From the NCBI GenBank assembly GCA_902363125.1, contig CABIZD010000005.1, positions 114,733-178,732 of the forward strand: 64,000 nucleotides of DNA, in the 5' to 3' direction. A program made the translations under genes and the position numbers. The notes below the pieces were generated by a model. The model was not told the DNA's origin and made no database searches. It saw only the letters and a list, made by a program, of their open reading frames with translations. Positions 59,177 to 64,000 of the stretch are shown one piece after another; within the stretch, counting starts at the first letter, position 1, and each line of letters opens with the position of its first letter. Source of the stretch: Coriobacteriaceae bacterium (GTDB lineage Bacteria; Actinomycetota; Coriobacteriia; Coriobacteriales; Coriobacteriaceae).

Positions 59177-60256
59177 CTACTCCTCGTGATGGTGGCCGCA
59201 GCAGCACTCGTGGCCGTCGTCATGACCGTGGCCGCCGCAGCACTCGTGGTCCTCGCCGTGATGGTGGCCGCAACCGCACTCGTGCTCGTCGCCGTGCTCG
59301 CCGCAACCGCAGCCGTCCTCGTGGGCACCGTGCTCCTCGGGGCGATACTGCGACCAGTCCAGACCGGCGGCGATGGCGTCGGCCTCCTCCTTGTAGAGGA
59401 CCGTGATGGCCTGGGTGCCCAGCTTGGCACCACCGATGGCGTCGAGCATGTCGTAGAGCGTAAATGCCACGTCGGCACCGGGCAGCGCGAGCTCGCGGTC
59501 ATCGGCGTAAGCGAGCGCCAGACGCAGGTCCTTAATAAAGTGCTCGACCATAAAGCCGGGCTTGTAGTCGCCGTCGAGCGCCTTGGGCGCCAGGCTCTCC
59601 ATGGCGCCGGACTTACCGGTGCCGCCCAGGATCATCTGGCGGGTCTTTTCCAGGTCAAGGCCGCTCAGCTCGGCAAATGCCATGGCGTCTGCCATGCCGA
59701 CCATGCAGGCGCCCAGCGACACCTGATTGGCGAGCTTGGCGGCCTGGCCCTTGCCGGCGCCGTCGAAGCAGCAAATGTTGGCCGCAAAGGTGGCAAGGAT
59801 GTCGCGGACCGGCGCGATGTCGTTCTCGGTAGCGCCCACGATAGCCGTGAGCGTACCGGCGATAGCGCCCGACTCGCCGCCGGTGACGGGGCAGTCAAAC
59901 GCCATGCGACCGGAGACCTGGGCGGCCTCGGCAATGTCACGGGCGAGCTCGGGCGAGCTCGTGGTGAGGTCGATCAAGACCGCGCCCGGCTTGGTGCACG
60001 CGAGCAGGCCGTCGCCCGCCAGGTAGAGTTCCTCGACCTCGGAGGGATAGCCCACCATGGTAAAGACGACATCGGCGTTAGCCACGGCATCGGCCGGCGT
60101 ATCGGCCCAGACGGCACCGCGCTCGATAAGCGCTGCGGCCTTGGACTTGGTGCGGTTGTTGACCGTGACGGGATAGCCGGCGTCCAGAATGTGGCCGGCG
60201 ATGGGGGCACCCATGATTCCGGTGCCGATGAATGCGACGGAGAGCTTGTTTGCCAT
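59177..60256 (-). CDS. 3-hydroxyisobutyrate dehydrogenase-family NAD(P) oxidoreductase with His/Cys-rich tail
   Basis: A 359-residue protein. Residues ~1-305 are a complete beta-hydroxyacid dehydrogenase: Rossmann motif FIGTGIMGAPIAGHIL, substrate motif FDCPVTGGESGAIAGTLT and the catalytic lysine in GKGQAAKLANQ. The last ~52 residues are almost entirely His, Cys, Gly, Asp and Glu (CGHHHGEDHECC, HGHDDGHECC), ending in HHHEE, as in metal-storing proteins. 2-Hydroxy-3-oxopropionate reductase is a plausible activity. AAAGGAAAGG precedes the ATG. Confidence 0.87.
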   Translation of the reverse strand: MANKLSVAFIGTGIMGAPIAGHILDAGYPVTVNNRTKSKAAALIERGAVWADTPADAVANADVVFTMVGYPSEVEELYLAGDGLLACTKPGAVLIDLTTSSPELARDIAEAAQVSGRMAFDCPVTGGESGAIAGTLTAIVGATENDIAPVRDILATFAANICCFDGAGKGQAAKLANQVSLGACMVGMADAMAFAELSGLDLEKTRQMILGGTGKSGAMESLAPKALDGDYKPGFMVEHFIKDLRLALAYADDRELALPGADVAFTLYDMLDAIGGAKLGTQAITVLYKEEADAIAAGLDWSQYRPEEHGAHEDGCGCGEHGDEHECGCGHHHGEDHECCGGHGHDDGHECCCGHHHEE

Positions 60257-60354
60257 GAAACCTTTCCTTTTGGGTTGGGTGTTGTTACCAGGTTGAATAC
60301 TCGGTGCCAGCGTTTGGGCTGTGAGTTGGGATCGATTACGGCCGCGTTACTTGC

Positions 60355-61308
60355 CTACTGACCGCGCACGCGGCGGGCGATGCGGTCGGAAAGCGACGCC
60401 TTGTCGGCGCGGTTCTTGCCCCAAAACGCGCAGGCCACCATGCCGGGGCCCACGTGCGAGCCGATGGTGGGACCCACGGAGCTGCGAATGATCGTGACGT
60501 CGGCGCAGCCCTCCTCCTTGCGGATGGCGGCTTCGAGCCAGTCGCCGTCCTTTTCGGCATCGGCCGTCATAATGGCGATGGGCATGGTGCGATCGGGCAC
60601 ATAGTTCTCGCGGAACGACTTGAGAATGGACTTGAGCGCCTTCTTGCGACCGCGGTTGACGCCGATCAGCGACAGCGAGCCGGCCAGGTCGTAGGACAGC
60701 TCGGGTTTGACGTCGAGCTTTGCCGTGAGCTGTGCCGCCGCGGGCGGAATGCGGCCGCCGGCAGCCAGCGCGTCAAAGCTCTCGAGCGTAAAATAACCGT
60801 GGACATAGGTCTTGGCCTCGTTTGCCCAGTCGACCAGCTGCTTGGCGGTCAGTCCCGCCGAGCGCTGGCGCACGGCCTCAAGCGCCAAGAGCTCGCCGGT
60901 CGCACAGGGCAGAGCGTTGTCGACCACGTACAGCTCAAAGTCGGGATACTCGGCGCGCACGGCGTCCGCCGCCTGGCACGCGGAGTTGTAGCTCGACGAC
61001 AGCGCCGAGGTAAAGCACAGGTAGACCGTGGGCGTACCCTCTTTGGCGCACTCGGTAAAGAACTCGATATAGCGACCGAGCGACACAGCCGAGGTGGACA
61101 CGCGGGCACCGGCGCGCATGCGGTCGTAGAACTCCTTGGGTGTGATGCTCGACCAGATGTCATCCGTGCGCTCCTCGCCATCGATAATGAAGGGGAAACC
61201 CAAGATATCGACATCGAGGTTCGCGGCGACCTCGGGGCTAAAGTCGCAGCAGGTATCGACGACGATGCGGCAACGGTCCGAATGACCGGCGGATGCGGCC
61301 TTGTCCAT
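60355..61308 (-). CDS. DegV-family fatty-acid-binding protein
   Basis: A 317-residue protein. DTCCDFSPEVAANLDVDILGF at the N-terminus, RVSTSAVSLGRYIEFF (the TSQP-like motif) and LCFTSALSSSYNSA are DegV blocks; IGSHVGPGMVACAFWGK closes the C-terminal domain. DegV proteins bind fatty acids, often for the FakA kinase, here not in view. AAGGAG precedes the ATG at 61308. It is a separate unit between the oxidoreductase and hpf genes. Confidence 0.88.
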   Translation of the reverse strand: MDKAASAGHSDRCRIVVDTCCDFSPEVAANLDVDILGFPFIIDGEERTDDIWSSITPKEFYDRMRAGARVSTSAVSLGRYIEFFTECAKEGTPTVYLCFTSALSSSYNSACQAADAVRAEYPDFELYVVDNALPCATGELLALEAVRQRSAGLTAKQLVDWANEAKTYVHGYFTLESFDALAAGGRIPPAAAQLTAKLDVKPELSYDLAGSLSLIGVNRGRKKALKSILKSFRENYVPDRTMPIAIMTADAEKDGDWLEAAIRKEEGCADVTIIRSSVGPTIGSHVGPGMVACAFWGKNRADKASLSDRIARRVRGQ

Positions 61309-61324
61309 CAAAGCGACTCCTTAC

Positions 61325-61358
61325 GTAAAAAGGCGGCCACCCGCATGGGATGGCCGCC
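61325..61358 (-). terminator. Terminator of hpf
   Basis: Minus strand: GGCGGCCATCCC...GGGTGGCCGCC followed by TTTTTACG. Confidence 0.85.
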
Positions 61359-61387
61359 AACCGTTAACTCATGCAAGTTAACGTATT

Positions 61388-61972
61388 TTACTCGTCAAGT
61401 GTTTCGATACGGGGCTTGATGATGCCATATCCACCATTCTTACGGTGATACACCACATTGATGAGGCCAGTCGTCGCGTTCTCGAACACGTAGAAGTCGT
61501 GGCCGAGCAGATCGGTCTGCACCAGCGCCTGCTCCTCAGTCATCGGGGTGACGTCGATAACCTTCTCGCGGACGAGCAGGTCGTCCTCCTCCTCGGGCAG
61601 CAGCAGGTCGGCCAGATCCTCGACGCGCTCGACCGGCGCGACATCCGCGGCGCTGGCACCGCCCTGGCGGTTGTCCACAACCTTGGTCTTGAACTTGCGC
61701 AGCTGGCGGGTGACCTTATCGGCGGAGAGGTCGATGGCGGCGTACATATCTGCACCATGCTCGGCAACGCGAATCACCGAACCGCGGGCGCGAACCGTAA
61801 CCTCGACGATTGCCGGGTTGGGGTTCGAGGGGTTCTTCTCATAGCGAAGTACAACGTCGACCGTCATGGGCTCGATATCGAAAACCTTGAGCGCCTCGCC
61901 GATCTTCTCATCCACATGCGCACGCAGAGCATCGGTTACCGTCGTCTTGCGTCCAGAAACCTTGATATCCAT
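61388..61972 (-). CDS. hpf: Ribosome hibernation promoting factor, long form
   Basis: A 194-residue two-domain protein. Residues ~1-105 are the ribosome-binding YfiA/HPF domain (MDIKVSGRKTTVTDALRAHV, DMYAAIDLSADKVTRQL). Residues ~140-194 are the dimerisation domain (GHDFYVFENATTGLINVVYHRKNGGYG). It forms inactive 100S ribosome dimers in starvation. GGAG precedes the ATG at 61972. The 216 nt upstream show nothing beyond likely promoter sequence. Confidence 0.93.
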   Translation of the reverse strand: MDIKVSGRKTTVTDALRAHVDEKIGEALKVFDIEPMTVDVVLRYEKNPSNPNPAIVEVTVRARGSVIRVAEHGADMYAAIDLSADKVTRQLRKFKTKVVDNRQGGASAADVAPVERVEDLADLLLPEEEDDLLVREKVIDVTPMTEEQALVQTDLLGHDFYVFENATTGLINVVYHRKNGGYGIIKPRIETLDE

Positions 61973-62188
61973 ACGTGGCTCCAATCTGCCTCGGGGACTT
62001 ACTGTACTGGCTATGTACCCATTGCCGTGCATTTAATCACGCGGATTCCCAAAGACCCGAATAACGATTGCTTGATACCGCATACCGAAGTCTCGCACTT
62101 TTCTGTGGCAAAGTGCGCTATAGGAGGGCGACGACGACTTTGTATTTGGTCCCGAAAATTGGCTTTGACCTGCTGGTTTTATAGAGAT

Positions 62189-62223
62189 GAAAAAGCCGGG
62201 CTCCCCTATTGGAGAAGCCCGGC
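62189..62223 (-). terminator. Terminator of the substrate-binding lipoprotein gene
   Basis: Minus strand: GCCGGGCTTCTCC...GGAGCCCGGC followed by TTTTTCATC. A second GC-rich hairpin (about 62247-62275) lies closer to the stop codon. Confidence 0.75.
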
Positions 62224-62289
62224 AGTGCGTGTCGAAACCGTGAAGAGGCGCCTCTCCTAGCGCATAGGAGACGCCACCCCTAGCAATAA

Positions 62290-63315
62290 CTAGCTATTAA
62301 GCTTGTTAATGTCATCGTCGGTGATGGCGTCTTCCTGGCTGGACGATTTGTCTTCAGAGGATGCGGTCTCATTGTTGGAATCGGAGGACTCGCTGCCGGA
62401 GGATGTGGTCTCGCTGGACTCAGAGTCGCCCGGCTGCACGTTAGCGCCCGAAACCGTCTTAGTGGTGAGGTCGTAGGGCATCGTGCCGTACCAGACGCAG
62501 TGGACCGCCTCGAGCGTGCCGTCGGCCGTAATACCGTCGAGGGCATCGCTCACGGCACGACACAGTTCGTCATTGGACGAAAGGCCTGCAACACCAAGCG
62601 TCGAGGGCGCCTCGAGCGCACCGACATAGGAGATCTCGCTCATCAGTCGCGCAAGGTAACCGCCAGCCGTGGAGTCGCAGATCACATAGTCGACCTCGCC
62701 GGACTCGAGCGCCTCAAAGCACTCGTTGATGTTGGAGTAAGTCTTTTGGTTGGCGGTGATGCTCTGCTTAGCAAGCGCCTCCTGCGAGGCCGAGGACATC
62801 TGGATACCCAGAGTAGACGTGTTAAGGGTATCGGTGGAAACGCTCAGCGACCCACCATCGCTGGTTTTACCGAACACGGAAGCGGCATCGTACAGGCACG
62901 TGCCGAGCGAGCTAACGTCCCCATCCGTGGAGTTGATCTCGCCGATAAAGATATCAGCCTTTTTGTCACCGAGCGCGGAACCTGCCGAGGACGCATCGAC
63001 AAAGGCGACCTTAAGGCCCATGCGGCTTGCGAGGGCGCGGGCAGCGTCGACTGCATACCCCGTGAGCTCGCCGTCAGCGCCCTGCATGGCCTGCGGCGCA
63101 TCGGAGGTATCGAGGGCAACCGTCAGGGTACCGGGGGTGACCAGGGCATCATCCGACACCGCGGGCGTGACGGTCTCGTACTCGATCTGGTCGATCGTGG
63201 GAGTCGTGAACGTAGACAGCGGGTTGAACGCGCATCCGCTCAGGCCCAAAACGGCGATGACCGCTGCGGTCCCAGCACCTAACCGAGCCGCGTGCATCAA
63301 GCTGCCCCTCACCAT
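62290..63315 (-). CDS. Solute-binding (amino-acid-type) lipoprotein
   Basis: About 341 residues. A lipoprotein signal ends in AVLGLSGC, so it should be anchored outside the membrane. Residues ~60-285 are a family 3 periplasmic-binding fold (LTGYAVDAARALASRMGLKVAFV, KADIFIGEIN, ECFEALESGEVDYVICDS). A serine/glutamate/aspartate-rich low-complexity tail (~300-341) ends it. No ABC permease is adjacent. The start could be 63297, preceded by GAGGGG, or 63315. Confidence 0.82.
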   Translation of the reverse strand: MVRGSLMHAARLGAGTAAVIAVLGLSGCAFNPLSTFTTPTIDQIEYETVTPAVSDDALVTPGTLTVALDTSDAPQAMQGADGELTGYAVDAARALASRMGLKVAFVDASSAGSALGDKKADIFIGEINSTDGDVSSLGTCLYDAASVFGKTSDGGSLSVSTDTLNTSTLGIQMSSASQEALAKQSITANQKTYSNINECFEALESGEVDYVICDSTAGGYLARLMSEISYVGALEAPSTLGVAGLSSNDELCRAVSDALDGITADGTLEAVHCVWYGTMPYDLTTKTVSGANVQPGDSESSETTSSGSESSDSNNETASSEDKSSSQEDAITDDDINKLNS

Positions 63316-63640
63316 GTCCACTACCCTGCCTTCTGTGTCGTATACGATCCGTGCGTTGCGCGGAATATCAGATTGTTCCCACCAGCTGACCTGGTATTTG
63401 ACCCCACACTTGCGCACCGGGGTGTTTGCTCGGGAGGCCGCAGCCACCTTCACGACTGGCCCGCTCGCCCGCGAGGCGGTATTGCCCCAAAGAAAGTAGA
63501 ACGGACGGTGCGGCTTACATCTAGGACGCGCCATGATCGCGCCGCGCGCACGCGGTCGCTTACGTGGATCCCTTTGACCGCGTCTGTCTTGGACTAGGAT
63601 GGACATTTCGTCCATCCGCAACCACAGCCTGGCAGGAACG
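63316..63640 (-). promoter_or_regulatory. Long 5' leader of the lipoprotein gene with two hairpins
   Basis: From the expected transcription start (~63640) to the gene is ~325 nt. Hairpins GGATGGAC/GTCCATCC (63597-63617) and ACGCGGTC/GACCGCGT (63550-63583) are early in it. The frame of the lipoprotein gene stays open through most of the leader, but without a ribosome site. A structured cis-regulatory RNA is possible; I recognise no known riboswitch. Confidence 0.4.
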
Positions 63641-63646
63641 TAGCGC

Positions 63647-63675
63647 ATTATAGCTAAGTTCAAGCTAAAGTTTAA
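63647..63675 (-). promoter_or_regulatory. Strong vegetative promoter upstream of the lipoprotein gene
   Basis: -35 TTAAAC (63670-63675), 17-nt spacer, consensus -10 TATAAT (63647-63652), read on the minus strand. Confidence 0.75.
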
Positions 63676-63798
63676 GGTTAGGGGCGTCATTCGCACCGTG
63701 AGCACAGATTTTGCAGGTCGGAGCGGACCGCACGCGCCCCCATGAAGCCCGAAGCTCCCCTACGGTGAGTTCCGGGACACCCTTCTTAGGGTGCCGTG

Positions 63799-63862
63799 GC
63801 CAAAAAATGGCAAATATGAGTACTGTTAGCAATTTAGTAACAGGCAATTTTGGCCTCTCGGA
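63799..63862. repeat. Nested palindromic element
   Basis: Outer arms GGCCAAAA and TTTTGGCC and inner arms CTGTTA and TAACAG form a ~60-nt nested dyad of AT-rich sequence in a GC-rich setting. Terminator, operator and repeat functions are all possible. Confidence 0.5.
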
Positions 63863-63945
63863 CAGATTATGCGCTCAGTGTCGCGATCGCGCGCGCGAGC
63901 GTGGTGTAAGAAGGCGCATCGCCTGCTGCCGTCGCCAGCCGAATC

Positions 63946-64000
63946 TTACTCCTTCCTGAGGCCGTAGGTCTCGGTTATCTCCGCGACGATCCGGGCGGCC
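63946..64000 (-). CDS. C-terminal end of an unidentified protein (partial)
   Basis: The last 17 codons of a minus-strand gene entering from beyond the right edge: AARIVAEITETYGLRKE and a TAA stop. Too short to identify. Confidence 0.5.
   Translation of the reverse strand, partial: AARIVAEITETYGLRKE

Noticed and set aside
63316..63705. N-terminal extension of the lipoprotein gene through the open frame to 63705
   Set aside because: The lipobox at LSGC needs a start near 63297-63315. The extension contains no ribosome site and would bury the signal peptide, although parts look protein-like.

Overview
The window is GC-rich, gene-dense bacterial DNA. Its content suggests a gut Coriobacteriia member close to Collinsella. 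The sequence shows many lactose/cellobiose- and mannose-type PTS genes, LacI, DeoR and GntR regulators, a tagatose-6-phosphate pathway, a flavodiiron protein and polyamine catabolism, and no respiratory genes. The genus assignment is inference from gene content; no rRNA is present.

Layout. 1-3.3 kb: end of an agmatine/putrescine system (antiporter, putrescine carbamoyltransferase, divergent membrane LuxR regulator). 3.5-9.8 kb: a Bce/FtsX-type ABC transporter, a NUDIX-Vsr fusion, an AraC regulator and a HAD phosphatase. 10-12.2 kb: class II ketose-bisphosphate aldolase with a divergent DeoR regulator. 12.2-17.8 kb: flavodiiron protein, a LacI regulator and the divergent galK-galT operon. 17.9-22.5 kb: lacA-lacB-epimerase-lacC (tagatose-6-phosphate route) and a membrane protein. 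22.9-38 kb: one PTS IIA gene followed by three paralogous modules, each with a LacI regulator, a PTS IIBC and a family 1 phospho-glycosidase. 38-41 kb: a toxin-antitoxin pair, a LacR-like regulator and galM. 41-43.7 kb: an ATPase gene flanked by related repeats, a PTS IIB lacking its active-site histidine, and tRNA-Thr(CGT). 44-54 kb: an amino-sugar region with YhcH, a second lacC-epimerase pair, nagA/agaA, agaS, a GntR regulator and a complete mannose-type PTS with yajC. 54.7-64 kb: mostly housekeeping genes (isocitrate dehydrogenase, DegV, ribosome hibernation factor, lipoproteins).

How the parts fit. Lactose-like disaccharides taken up by the IIBC proteins would be cut by the phospho-glycosidases; galactose-6-phosphate then enters LacAB, LacC and the aldolase. 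Free galactose enters GalM-GalK-GalT. N-acetylgalactosamine-type sugars enter through the mannose-type PTS, deacetylase and AgaS and meet the same tagatose-6-phosphate pool. The aldolase at 10.2 kb is the only candidate here for the last step.

The most unusual signals are non-coding. Each LacI paralogue has its own set of operators on a shared TG-N3-ACG-type frame. A CCGTTCACGG-like motif recurs upstream of most sugar and polyamine operons. Several families of palindromic intergenic repeats occur, including seven ~60-bp palindromes found only at the ends of the three PTS/glycosidase modules.
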